A stretch of DNA of 64,000 nucleotides from Sphingomonas sp. IBVSS2. Its GTDB lineage: Bacteria; Pseudomonadota; Alphaproteobacteria; Sphingomonadales; Sphingomonadaceae. The notes under the pieces are model-generated. The model had not been told where the DNA came from, did not search any database, and saw only the letters and a list, made by a program, of their open reading frames with translations. The translations under genes and the position numbers were made by a program. The stretch covers positions 683,592 to 747,591 of the forward strand of contig NZ_NFUR01000001.1 of NCBI RefSeq assembly GCF_002127225.1, given 5' to 3'. Shown here piece after piece: positions 32,771 to 41,224 of the stretch (positions are counted from its first letter, which is position 1; every line of letters starts with the position of its first letter).

Positions 32771-33253
32771 ATGTTCCTGGCCGCCGCACTTGCGCTGCTC
32801 GTCCCCCAGTCCGCGCCCGCTTCCCCGGATTCCGCGCTGCTCGCCGAAGTGAAGGTCGCCGATGCCGCGTTGTTCGACACCTTCTTCGAGCGCTGCGATC
32901 CCGCTCGGCTGGCATCGCTGGTGACGCCCGATTTCGAGATGTATCACGACAAGGACGGTGTGGTGGCGACCAGCGGCTCGGCGTTCGTGGCGCTCTACAC
33001 CAAGCAGTGCGAGGCCCGGAAGGCGCCCGGCGCCTGGCGCAGCCGCCGCGCATTGCTGCCCGCGTCGCTGCGCGTCGATCCGGTGCCCGGCTATGGCGCG
33101 ATCGAGGAAGGCGACCATTTCTTCTACGAGCGGCACGGCGACGGGCCGGAGAAGCTGGTGGGCCGCGCGCATTTCGTCCAGCTGTGGAAGAAGGCGCCGG
33201 ACGGCTGGCGGGTCGCGCGGATCTTCAGCTACGCGCATCGGGCGGTGGACTGA
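32771..33253 (+). CDS. DUF4440/SnoaL-like exported protein
   Basis: The 160-residue product has a short signal peptide (MFLAAALALLVPQSAPAS). A DUF4440-type NTF2-fold domain follows, with ALFDTFFERCDPARLASLVTPDFEMYHDKDG and the closing strand VQLWKKAPDGWRVARIFSYAH. Such domains bind small molecules or act as minor enzymes, but no reaction can be deduced. GGAGAAA lies at the right distance from the ATG at 32771. It is divergent from the Asp-nucleophile hydrolase, 157 bases apart, so the two may be co-regulated. Confidence 0.85.
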   Translation: MFLAAALALLVPQSAPASPDSALLAEVKVADAALFDTFFERCDPARLASLVTPDFEMYHDKDGVVATSGSAFVALYTKQCEARKAPGAWRSRRALLPASLRVDPVPGYGAIEEGDHFFYERHGDGPEKLVGRAHFVQLWKKAPDGWRVARIFSYAHRAVD

Positions 33254-33258
33254 CGCGC

Positions 33259-33633
33259 TCAGCCCAGGGTGCGCAATCGCTCCACTTCCGCGACCACGGC
33301 GCGCCATGCCCGGTCGGGCATGAAACGTCGGCGCCCCACGACCAGGCGGTGTTCCCAGCCTCTTGCAGCGACTTCGATTATGCGCTCGCGGACGAAGTCC
33401 GGATGCCAGCCGGCCCATTCGCCGGCGATATCGAGCAAGTTGAAATAGAAAGCCGGGCGCACCTCCCAGCGCAGCGCGGCTTCGGCGTCCGCGAGGTCAT
33501 ATCCGCCTTCGACGATCCTATGCGCGACATGCGGCACCTGAAGCATCGCGTCGGTGTCGAGGAACAGGTCCGCCAGGGCGATCCAGAGCGGCAGGCGCCG
33601 CGCGATCCGGGCCTCGTCCCAGCGGGACGTCAA
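33259..33633 (-). CDS. DUF7079 family protein
   Basis: The 124-residue product matches the small DUF7079 family: RLPLWIALADLFLDTDAMLQV, VEGGYDLADAEAALRWEVRPAFYFNLLDIAGEWAGW (in parts) and LVERII-like FVRERIIEVAARG. Function is unknown. The best start is a TTG at 33633 that overlaps the stop of the phzF-like gene, with GGGAGAA seven bases upstream, so translation is coupled to that gene. An ATG at 33666 inside phzF is the alternative. It is the last gene of the pdxH operon. Confidence 0.75.
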   Translation of the reverse strand: MTSRWDEARIARRLPLWIALADLFLDTDAMLQVPHVAHRIVEGGYDLADAEAALRWEVRPAFYFNLLDIAGEWAGWHPDFVRERIIEVAARGWEHRLVVGRRRFMPDRAWRAVVAEVERLRTLG

Positions 33634-34427
33634 AGCACGAATTCTCCCATGATCACCGTCGCGCATTTGCCGCCTAGGATCACACGGTCCCCGGCCAGAC
33701 CGCAGGCGAGGCGGCCGCCGCGCTTCGAGGCCTGGAAGGCGCTGAACGTGTCGCGGCCCAGGCGCTTCGCCCAATAGGGTGCGAGCACCGAATGCGCCGA
33801 TCCGGTGACCGGATCCTCGTCGATGCCCGCGGCGGGTGCGAAGACGCGGCTGATCACGTCGGTGTCGGTGCCCGGTGCCGTCACGATGTTGAGCGTATCA
33901 CCGATCGCGGCGAGCGCGGCGAAATCGGGGCGCAGCGCCAGTACCGCCTCGGCGCTTTCCAGCACGGTCAGGTCATAGCCATTGGGATGGCGCAGCGTCT
34001 CGCCCAGCCCGACGCCGAGCGCGGCGAGCAGGCCGGGCACCTCGGCGGGCGCGGGCGGATAGGCGGGCAGGGCCATCGCATAGCCGCCGGCGGCCGCGTC
34101 GCGGCGCACTTCGAGGATGCCGGCCCTGCGGGTGCGGAAGGTGACGCGATCGCGCGCCGGCTCGGCGGAAAGGACGAAATGCCCGCTCGCCAGCGTCGCA
34201 TGGCCGCATAGCGCGACTTCGACGGCGGGCGTGAACCAGCGCAGCTCGAAATCGGCCGCGCCGCTGGCATCGGGCAGGAGGAAGGCCGTCTCGGAGAGGT
34301 TGTTCTCCTCCGCGATCTGCTGGAGCACCGCGTCCGCCAGCCATTCGCGCAGCGGCATGACCGCGGCGGGATTGCCGGTGAAGGGGCGGTCGGCAAAGGC
34401 GTCGATCTGGGCGAAAGGCAGGTTCAC
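33630..34427 (-). CDS. PhzF family isomerase/epimerase
   Basis: The 265-residue protein begins MNLPFAQIDAFADRPFTGNPAAV, the PhzF signature. It has the two-fold repeat of the diaminopimelate-epimerase fold, with the catalytic glutamate in EENNLSETAFLL (about residue 45) and the second-half motif EDPVTGSAHSVLAPYW. PhzF proper isomerises a phenazine precursor, but most chromosomal members have unknown substrates, and no phenazine genes are present here. It starts at a GTG immediately after the TGA of the CDF transporter gene, with AAGGA upstream. Confidence 0.9.
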   Translation of the reverse strand: MNLPFAQIDAFADRPFTGNPAAVMPLREWLADAVLQQIAEENNLSETAFLLPDASGAADFELRWFTPAVEVALCGHATLASGHFVLSAEPARDRVTFRTRRAGILEVRRDAAAGGYAMALPAYPPAPAEVPGLLAALGVGLGETLRHPNGYDLTVLESAEAVLALRPDFAALAAIGDTLNIVTAPGTDTDVISRVFAPAAGIDEDPVTGSAHSVLAPYWAKRLGRDTFSAFQASKRGGRLACGLAGDRVILGGKCATVIMGEFVL

Positions 34428-35336
34428 TCAGTTGTCCTTCAGCAGATTGGCTTCGATCATCGGGTTCTCGGGGGCGTCGCAATGGCCTTCGGGGTCGACA
34501 TGGATCAGGATCTCGGTGCCCGGAAAGGCCGCGCCCAGTTCCTTCTCCAGCGCTTCGACCACGTTATGCGCCTGCTGGATCGTCATCGCCGGGTTCATCG
34601 ATATGTGGAACTGGACGAAGTCGGCGGCGCCGCTGCTGCGGGTGCGCAGGTCGTGCAGGCTCTTGAGCGCCGGATTGCGCGCGGCGACTTCGACAAAGGC
34701 GCGGCGCTTCTCCTCCGGCCATTCCTTGTCCATCAGCTGGTTGATCGCCGCCTCGCTGGCGCGCCAGGCGCCGAACAGCAGCCAGAAGGCGATGGCGATG
34801 CCGAACAGCGGATCGGCGCCGACCATGCCCCAGGCATCGAGCACCAGCGCGACGATCACCGCGCCGTTGAGCAGCAGGTCGGACGTATAGTGGATTCGGT
34901 CAGCGCCGATGGCGACCGATCCGGTCCGGTCGATGACATGCTGCTGGTAGCGCGTGAGCGCGAGCGTGACGACGATCGCGATCATGCTCACGGCGATGCC
35001 CGATTCGGGCGAGGCGGAAACGTCGCCGCCCTGCAGCCGCGTGATCGCGCGCATCAGGATGGCGAGCGCGGAGATGGCGATCACCACCACCTGGAAGAGC
35101 GCGGCCAGCGCCTCGGCCTTGCCGTGTCCGAAGCGGTGCTCCGCGTCGGCGGGCTGCGAGGCCCAGTGCACGCCGGCCAGCGTGACCAGCGAGGCGAACA
35201 GGTCGAGCACCGAATCGGCAAGGCTGGCAAGGACGGCCACCGAGCCCGTCTCGACCGCGGCCCAGGCCTTGAGCGCGCCGAGCAGGATCGCGCTGCACAC
35301 GCTGGCGATCGCAGCGCGGCGGGCGAGGTTGGTCAT
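34428..35336 (-). CDS. cation diffusion facilitator, FieF/YiiP-like
   Basis: The 302-residue transporter has six membrane segments and a cytoplasmic C-terminal domain. The DD-HD metal site of the zinc/iron group is visible as LADSVLDLFASL (two aspartates four apart in helix 2) and IHYTSDLLLN (His and Asp in helix 5). The loop HRFGHGKAEALAALFQ is diagnostic. The C-terminal domain contains further histidines (FVQFHISM, ILIHVDPEGHCD). It exports Zn(II) or Fe(II) against protons. It lies ten bases after pdxH in the same operon. Confidence 0.92.
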   Translation of the reverse strand: MTNLARRAAIASVCSAILLGALKAWAAVETGSVAVLASLADSVLDLFASLVTLAGVHWASQPADAEHRFGHGKAEALAALFQVVVIAISALAILMRAITRLQGGDVSASPESGIAVSMIAIVVTLALTRYQQHVIDRTGSVAIGADRIHYTSDLLLNGAVIVALVLDAWGMVGADPLFGIAIAFWLLFGAWRASEAAINQLMDKEWPEEKRRAFVEVAARNPALKSLHDLRTRSSGAADFVQFHISMNPAMTIQQAHNVVEALEKELGAAFPGTEILIHVDPEGHCDAPENPMIEANLLKDN

Positions 35337-35346
35337 GGCCGGCCGC

Positions 35347-35925
35347 TCACGGGTAGAGCAGGCCTTCGGACCAGCCCTGGCCGGCGCGGGCGAACAGCCG
35401 GCGCTCGTGCAGGCGATGGGCGCGGTCCTGCCAGAATTCGATCCGGTGCGGCGTGACGCGGTAGCCGCCCCAGTGCGGCGGGCGCGGCACGTCCCGTCCC
35501 TCGAAGCGGGCCTTCATTTCCTCGAAGCGGGCCTCGAAGGTCTCGCGCACATCGAGCGGGCGCGACTGGTCCGAGGCCCAGGCGCCGAGCTGCGAATCGC
35601 GGCCGCGAGTGGCGAAATAGGCATCGCTCTCGGCATCGGTGGCGAAGCGCACATCGCCCTCGATGCGAACCTGGCGGCGCAGCGACTTCCAGTGGAAGAG
35701 CAGCGCGACTTTCGCGCCCTCGTGCAGGTCCTGCGCCTTGCGGCTCTCGCGGTTGGTGTAGAAGACGAAGCCTTCGGGGCCATGCCCCTTGAGCAGCACC
35801 ATCCGGGCCGAAGGCTGGCCTTCCGCGTTCACCGTCGCCAGCACCATCGCGTTCGAGTCGTTGGGTTCGCTCTCGCGCGCTTCGCGGTACCAGCTGTCGA
35901 ACAGTTCGAACGGATCGGTGCTCAT
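35347..35925 (-). CDS. pdxH: pyridoxamine 5'-phosphate oxidase
   Basis: The 192-residue FMN enzyme makes pyridoxal 5'-phosphate, the active vitamin B6. Visible family motifs are NAMVLATVNAEGQPSARMVLLKG, GFVFYTNRESRKAQDL, ALLFHWKSLRRQVRIEG and the C-terminal PPHWGGYRVTPHRIEFWQ with RLHERR contacts to FMN and substrate. The start at 35925 matches the domain beginning (MSTDPFELFDSWYREA). It heads the pdxH-CDF-phzF-DUF7079 operon and is divergent from the LigD-like polymerase gene. Confidence 0.95.
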   Translation of the reverse strand: MSTDPFELFDSWYREARESEPNDSNAMVLATVNAEGQPSARMVLLKGHGPEGFVFYTNRESRKAQDLHEGAKVALLFHWKSLRRQVRIEGDVRFATDAESDAYFATRGRDSQLGAWASDQSRPLDVRETFEARFEEMKARFEGRDVPRPPHWGGYRVTPHRIEFWQDRAHRLHERRLFARAGQGWSEGLLYP

Positions 35926-36014
35926 GCAGGGGGCTCTAATCGTCCCCCGGCCGAGTGTCGAGGAACGACTCCCTTGCTGGCACATTGAATCTGCTTCGGA
36001 ACGAGGAGGCGAGG

Positions 36015-36923
36015 ATGGCGGCGCGTGCCTATCGGCAGGGACAGTTGCCTGGGCCGTCCGGCCCGGCAATCGAGATAAGCAGCCGCGAGCGGGTGATCTT
36101 CCCCGGCGACGGCCTGACCAAGGGCGACCTCGCCGACTATTATCGCGCCGTCGCTCCGATCCTGCTGCCCTGGCTCGCCGGCCGCCCGGTCAGCCTGGTT
36201 CGCTGCCCCCAGGGCTTGGGGCAGGCCTGTTTCTTCCAGAAGCACGACGCCGGCAGCTTCGGCGAGCATGTCCATCACGTCGATGTGCGCGAGAAGGACG
36301 GCTCGATCGAGCCCTATCTCCATGTCGACGATGCCGATGGGATCATGGCCTGTGTCCAGATGGGGACGATCGAATTCCATGGCTGGGGCAGCCTGGCCAC
36401 CGATATCGAGAAGCCGGACCGGCTGGTGTTCGATCTCGATCCCGACGAAGGGCTCGACTGGGCCGATGTCAGGAAGGCCGCGGCCGATCTGAAGGAGCAT
36501 CTCGCCGAACTGGGGCTGACCAGCTGGCCGATGCTGTCGGGCGGCAAAGGCGTGCATGTGGTGGCGCCGCTGGTGCCCAAGGCGGAATGGCCCGAGGCGA
36601 AGGGCTTCTGCGAGCGCTTTGCCCAGGCGCTCGCGGAAGCCGAGCCGGATCGCTTCACCGCCAACCTCAAGAAGGTGCACCGCAAGGGCAGGATCTTCAT
36701 CGACTATCTGCGCAACCAGCGCGGCAGCACGGCGGTGCTGCCCTATGTGGTCCGTGCCCGCAAAGGCGCGCCGGTGGCCGCGCCGCTCAGCTGGAGCGAG
36801 CTGCGCGACATCGACGGCCCCGGACATTTCACGCTTCGCGACCGTGCCGAGCTGATCGAGCGCGCGACCGGACGGGCGCTCGCGGGATGGGGCCTGGCCG
36901 ACCAGGTGCTGCCGGAGGTCTAG
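36015..36923 (+). CDS. stand-alone LigD-type DNA polymerase/primase domain
   Basis: The 302-residue product is the archaeo-eukaryotic-primase-like polymerase domain of LigD. It has SSRERVIFPGDGLTKGDLADYY at the start, the catalytic pair LVFDLDPDEG (D140, D142), the SGGKGVHVVAPL nucleotide-binding segment and IDYLRNQRGSTAVLPY. The ligase and nuclease domains of full LigD are absent, and no Ku gene is in the window. It may fill gaps in end-joining or another repair route, adding ribonucleotides or deoxynucleotides. The start at 36015 follows GAGGCGAGG. Confidence 0.9.
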   Translation: MAARAYRQGQLPGPSGPAIEISSRERVIFPGDGLTKGDLADYYRAVAPILLPWLAGRPVSLVRCPQGLGQACFFQKHDAGSFGEHVHHVDVREKDGSIEPYLHVDDADGIMACVQMGTIEFHGWGSLATDIEKPDRLVFDLDPDEGLDWADVRKAAADLKEHLAELGLTSWPMLSGGKGVHVVAPLVPKAEWPEAKGFCERFAQALAEAEPDRFTANLKKVHRKGRIFIDYLRNQRGSTAVLPYVVRARKGAPVAAPLSWSELRDIDGPGHFTLRDRAELIERATGRALAGWGLADQVLPEV

Positions 36924-37003
36924 GCTGGATCGGCGTTCAGCGACACGAGGATGCCATCCGTTTCGCTCCCCTCAGGGAGAGGAATTCCGAATGCCGACAC
37001 GGC

Positions 37004-38158
37004 CTAGCCCCTCCGTCGCAGCCGGGTTCCCAGCCATGCCCGGATCGGCAGGTCCCACCAGGCCTGGGCCGCCCAGGCGACCAGCAGGAGGAACGGTACC
37101 AGCGCGACGCCGATCGCCACGAGCTCGGCCTGCGAGGCGCGGCCGGTCGCGACGAAATTCATCCAGACATAGAGGAAGGGGAAGTGCGTGATGTAGATCG
37201 GATAGGAGATGCGGCCGCTCGCCTTGCACAGCCACAGCATGCCGCGCCCGGGCTCGGAATGGCGGCCGGCAACGAGGATCGCGGGGAACAGCAGCACCAC
37301 GCACGCCGCTTCGTAGAGCCCGTTGAGCTTCACCCCGCCCACCGCCGGCAGTGTCGGGAAGGCCGTGGCGGCCAGCATGACCAGCGACAGCGGCAGCCAG
37401 CCGATACGCAAGTTCGGCAGGCGCTCACGTACCCGATAGAGCCACAGGCCGGTGACGAACGGGAAGCACAGGCGCACCGGTGCCATCCAGAAGGTCTCCC
37501 AATAGGAGCCCTGGTCGAGCGAGCCCAGCATGCCGGCGCTGACCACCAGCACCGCGCCGCTCAGCACCGCCAGCACGGCCAGCGCCGTCGCCGACAGGCG
37601 GCGCAGTACCAGGGCATAGGCGAGGTTGCCGATATATTCCTGGAACAGCGTCCAGATGGGCCCGTTCAGGGGATGGGTGTCGGTCCAGCGATTGGGCAGC
37701 GACCAGCTGGGCAGCGCGAGCAGGCACAGGGCGAAGGCACCGAGCACCGCGCGCAGCGGCACCGCCTGGGCCTGGCCGGCAAAGGGATCGAGCAGATAGC
37801 TGGCCAGCCCGAGCAGCGCGCCCAGGATGACGAGCGGGTGCAGCCGGACCAGGCGCAGCACGAGGAACCCCCTGGTGCGCATTTTCCCCCAGCGATCGTC
37901 ATAGGCATAGCCGATCACGAATCCCGACAGCGCGAAGAAGAAGTCCACGGCGAGCGGCGCATGGTGCAGCACTACCCGGGCGCCGTCCCATTTCACCGTG
38001 ATGCCCTGGATGTGGAACAGCACCACGATCAGCGCAGCGGTTCCGCGCAGGCCGTCCAGCACCTCGAAATGCGCCTTGCCGGTGGCCGTCCTGTCGGGCG
38101 CGTCCGGTTGTCCCGTCGCGATCGCTTCGCCTGCCATCCTGTCAACGCTGTCGGCCAC
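37004..38158 (-). CDS. membrane acyltransferase, OafA/YrhL type
   Basis: The 384-residue integral membrane protein has about ten hydrophobic segments. It begins with the acyltransferase-3 signature VLDGLRGTAALIVVLFHIQG, in which the histidine is the catalytic residue, and AVDFFFALSGFVIGYAY follows. These enzymes transfer acetyl or other acyl groups to sugars of O-antigen, exopolysaccharide or secondary metabolites. No glycosyltransferase neighbours are present, so the acceptor is unknown. It is divergent from the TonB receptor gene, 180 bases away. Confidence 0.9.
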   Translation of the reverse strand: MADSVDRMAGEAIATGQPDAPDRTATGKAHFEVLDGLRGTAALIVVLFHIQGITVKWDGARVVLHHAPLAVDFFFALSGFVIGYAYDDRWGKMRTRGFLVLRLVRLHPLVILGALLGLASYLLDPFAGQAQAVPLRAVLGAFALCLLALPSWSLPNRWTDTHPLNGPIWTLFQEYIGNLAYALVLRRLSATALAVLAVLSGAVLVVSAGMLGSLDQGSYWETFWMAPVRLCFPFVTGLWLYRVRERLPNLRIGWLPLSLVMLAATAFPTLPAVGGVKLNGLYEAACVVLLFPAILVAGRHSEPGRGMLWLCKASGRISYPIYITHFPFLYVWMNFVATGRASQAELVAIGVALVPFLLLVAWAAQAWWDLPIRAWLGTRLRRRG

Positions 38159-38254
38159 CCGGTCCCTCTCCTTGGTGCTTTGCCCGGATTGGTGTCTGCT
38201 CGCCGGACAAACTGCAAGGCCGATCGCGATCTAAGAGAGGGTGGCCATCACTAG

Positions 38255-38277
38255 TTGCAAACGATTCTTAATATCAC
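38255..38277. promoter_or_regulatory. Fur-box-like sequence upstream of the TonB receptor
   Basis: The sequence TTGCAAACGATTCTTAATATC closely resembles the TGCAAATGATTCTCAATAGC type of Fur operator found upstream of many proteobacterial iron-uptake receptor genes. It lies in a local AT-rich stretch about 60 bases before the receptor start, where a promoter would be expected. This suggests iron repression of the receptor and the DUF4198 gene; it is a match by eye. Confidence 0.55.
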
Positions 38278-38338
38278 TAATGGCCCTGGCAAGGCGTGCG
38301 GGACGGCACGCGCGTTGATTTGAAAAGGGGTCGCCGAC

Positions 38339-40468
38339 TTGAACGTGAAGCTTTCCCTCTGCCTGGGCGTGGCGCTGGCCGTGCTGGCCAATCCTGCCTT
38401 CGCCCAGACGGAAGACGCCGCGAAACCGGCCGAGGATGGCGAGATCGTCGTCAGCGGCCGCTACACGCTGCCCGACAAGATCGACACCGCGACCGGCCTG
38501 GGCCTGACCGTGCGCGAGACGCCGCAATCGGTGAGTATCGTCACCGCCCAGCGCATCCTCGACCAGAATCTGATCAGCATCGCCGACGTGATCCAGAACG
38601 GCGTGGGCGTAACGGTCAACGAAGTCGACGACGTGCGGAACAGCTTCTACGCGCGCGGCTTCGAAATCCGGAACACGCAGCTGGACGGCGTGCCGACCAA
38701 CTGGACGCTGGCCGGCGGCGCGGGCGAGACCAATATCGACGTGTCGATCTTCGAGCGGGTCGAGATCGTGCGCGGCGCGACCGGCCTGCTGAGCGGCGCG
38801 GGCGACCCCTCCGCCTCGGTCAACCTGGTCCGCAAGCATGCCGATGCGCGCGACTGGGGCGGCTATGTCAACGCCAGCTATGGCAGCTGGAACACCTGGC
38901 GGATCTCGGGCGATGTCGGCGGGGCGATCACCGCCGACGGGCGGGTCCGCGTTCGCGCGGTCGGCCGCTACGAGCAGGGCGATTCCTATATCGACCTCTA
39001 CAGCAACAAGAAATTCGTACTCTACGGCGTGATCGACGCCGATCTGACCGACGATACGCTGCTGCGCGTCGGCATCAGCCATCAGGAGGCCAGGCCCGAC
39101 GGCGCGACCTGGGGAGCGCTGCCCACCTTCTACAGCGACGGCAGCCTGACCCGCTGGCCGCGCGACAAGACGCCGGCGGCGCCCTGGACGCGCTGGGACA
39201 CCACCAACCAGAACATCTTCGCCACGATCCGCCACGAATTCAGCGATCGCTGGAGCATCGTCGCCAACTACAACCGCGTGAAGAACGCGCAGCAGACCGA
39301 GCTGCTCTATCTGTCGGGCCTGGTCGACAAGGCGACCGGCCGGATCCAGTTCGCCTTCCCCTACAAGGACCGGGGCAACAACATCCAGAACAGCTTCGAC
39401 GGGCAGATCAAGGGCCTGGTCAATCTGTTCGGGCGCGACCATGAGGTGGTGCTGGGCGCGCTCCACAGCACGCAGGACCGCGACACCGCGACCTTCGCCG
39501 CGCTCACCTTCCCGCCCGGCACCGATTTCGAGCGGTTCGGCGGCAGCGCCTATCCCTATCCCGGCTTCTCGACCACGCCGGCGGTGGGCGAAAAGACCAA
39601 GATAACGCAGGAAGGCTATTATGGCGCGGTGCGCCTGAACGTCTCGGACCAGTTGAAGATCATCGGCGGCGGGCGCCTGGCGAGCTGGAACATCACCGGA
39701 GTCCAGTTCGGCGTGGCCACCGACTATGGCAACAGCAACGAATTCATCCCCTATGTCGGCGCGCTGTACGACATCGCGCCCAACCACCGGCTCTATGCGA
39801 GCTACACCCGCATCTTCCAGCCGCAGAACGCCCGCGACCGGAATTTCAACCTGCTCGCGCCGCTGGACGGCAAGGCCTATGAGATCGGCCTGAAGAGCGC
39901 CTTTTTCGGCGAGGCGCTGCAGACCTCGCTCGCGCTGTTCCGTATCGAGCAGGACAATGTCGCGCAGAACGACATCGTCGTCACGCCGCCGAACGGCGGG
40001 CTGCCGCAGCAGACCTATGTCGCGGCGCAGGGCGTCACCAGCCGGGGCTTCGAAGTGGAGATCACCGGCCGGCCGCTGCCCGGCTGGAACGTCAATTTCG
40101 GCTATAGCCAGTTTAAGGCCGAAGATCGGGGCGGCGTACCGGCCAACACCGACCAGCCGCGGCGGCTGCTCAAGCTGTTCACCACCTACACGGTCGATCG
40201 CCTGACCTTCGGCGGCGGCGTCAACTATCGCAGCCAGGCCTATACGCCGAGCACCAACCCGGTGACGCTGGCGCCGTTCGATTTCCGGCAGGACGGCTAT
40301 GCGCTGGTCAACCTGATGGCGCGTTTCGCAGTGACCGAGCGGCTCCAGCTGCAGGCCAATGTCGAGAACCTGCTCGACAAGACCTATTACAGCCAGGTCG
40401 GCTTCTTCAGCCAGTATCGCTACGGCGCGCCGCGCAATTTCACCGTGAGCGCCAATTACCGCTTCTAG
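38339..40468 (+). CDS. TonB-dependent siderophore receptor
   Basis: The 709-residue outer-membrane receptor has a signal peptide (to about residue 23, PAFAQ). The plug domain follows, with RETPQSVSIVTAQRILDQN, YARGFEIRNTQLDGVPT and ERVEIVRGATGLLSGAGDPSASVNLVRK, all typical of ferric-siderophore receptors. A 22-strand barrel ends in a terminal aromatic (ANYRF). The start is a TTG eight bases after AAAGGGG; a GTG two codons on is possible. A Fur-like box is upstream. The DUF4198 gene follows 23 bases later, so they should be co-transcribed. The siderophore is not identifiable. Confidence 0.94.
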   Translation: MNVKLSLCLGVALAVLANPAFAQTEDAAKPAEDGEIVVSGRYTLPDKIDTATGLGLTVRETPQSVSIVTAQRILDQNLISIADVIQNGVGVTVNEVDDVRNSFYARGFEIRNTQLDGVPTNWTLAGGAGETNIDVSIFERVEIVRGATGLLSGAGDPSASVNLVRKHADARDWGGYVNASYGSWNTWRISGDVGGAITADGRVRVRAVGRYEQGDSYIDLYSNKKFVLYGVIDADLTDDTLLRVGISHQEARPDGATWGALPTFYSDGSLTRWPRDKTPAAPWTRWDTTNQNIFATIRHEFSDRWSIVANYNRVKNAQQTELLYLSGLVDKATGRIQFAFPYKDRGNNIQNSFDGQIKGLVNLFGRDHEVVLGALHSTQDRDTATFAALTFPPGTDFERFGGSAYPYPGFSTTPAVGEKTKITQEGYYGAVRLNVSDQLKIIGGGRLASWNITGVQFGVATDYGNSNEFIPYVGALYDIAPNHRLYASYTRIFQPQNARDRNFNLLAPLDGKAYEIGLKSAFFGEALQTSLALFRIEQDNVAQNDIVVTPPNGGLPQQTYVAAQGVTSRGFEVEITGRPLPGWNVNFGYSQFKAEDRGGVPANTDQPRRLLKLFTTYTVDRLTFGGGVNYRSQAYTPSTNPVTLAPFDFRQDGYALVNLMARFAVTERLQLQANVENLLDKTYYSQVGFFSQYRYGAPRNFTVSANYRF

Positions 40469-40491
40469 GCAATCCGGACGGGAGAGACGAG

Positions 40492-41118
40492 ATGAAGACG
40501 CTGTTCCTTGCTGCCATCGCCATGCTGGCGGCCATCCCCGCGGCGGCGCACGAAGTCTGGATCGAGCAGGACGGCAAGGGGCCGGCGCGCATCTATCTGG
40601 GCGAGCCGGCCGAGGCGGTGCCCGCCGAGGGGGATCCCGAATGGCACCACCTCCAGAATCCGCGGCTGATCGGCGCCACCGGCACGCTGACGCGCCGGGC
40701 CAACCATATCGAGGCGGCGGTTTCCGGCGGCGGCGACCTGCGGGTGCGCGACGATGCGGTGTTCGCGCCCTGGCAGGCGGGCGACGCGAAGCAGGGCGCG
40801 ATCTTCTATGCCCGGGCCGGCCGCACGGAGACGGGGCACAAGCTCGATCTCGAACTGGTGCCGGTGGCGGCGAACGGCGACACGTTCACGCTGTTCTTCC
40901 GCGGCACGCCGCTCGCCCATGCCAAGCTCTCGATCGTCACGCCCGATCGCTGGCAGAAGCATTTCGCCACCGATGCCGCCGGGCGGATCACCGTGCCCCG
41001 GCTCGGCAAGGGCCGCTATCTGGTCGGCGCCTCGCACGTCGAGCATGCGCCGGCGAAGCTGGGCGGCCAGGACGTGGCGAGCGTGATGCACGTCTCGACG
41101 CTCACTTTCTTGCGCTGA
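40492..41118 (+). CDS. periplasmic DUF4198 protein
   Basis: The 208-residue protein has a signal peptide (residues 1-19), and the mature N-terminus reads HEVWIEQDG, a histidine-first pattern that can bind metal. DUF4198 beta-rich domains follow (THKLDLELVPVA-like GHKLDLELVPVAANGDTFTLFF and GRITVPRLGKGRYLVGASH). DUF4198 proteins commonly sit next to TonB receptors or nickel/cobalt/iron transporters and may hand metal on in the periplasm, although this is unproven. GGGAGAGACGAG precedes the ATG. It appears to be the second gene of the receptor operon. Confidence 0.88.
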   Translation: MKTLFLAAIAMLAAIPAAAHEVWIEQDGKGPARIYLGEPAEAVPAEGDPEWHHLQNPRLIGATGTLTRRANHIEAAVSGGGDLRVRDDAVFAPWQAGDAKQGAIFYARAGRTETGHKLDLELVPVAANGDTFTLFFRGTPLAHAKLSIVTPDRWQKHFATDAAGRITVPRLGKGRYLVGASHVEHAPAKLGGQDVASVMHVSTLTFLR

Positions 41119-41224
41119 ACCGAACCGGGGCGCCGCATCGGGGCGGGCCCCGGCGCGGCGCATCCCATGTTGCCATGCAGCAGGGATTCCCGCACTAGGT
41201 CTCCGGGATAGCTGGGGACGAAGC

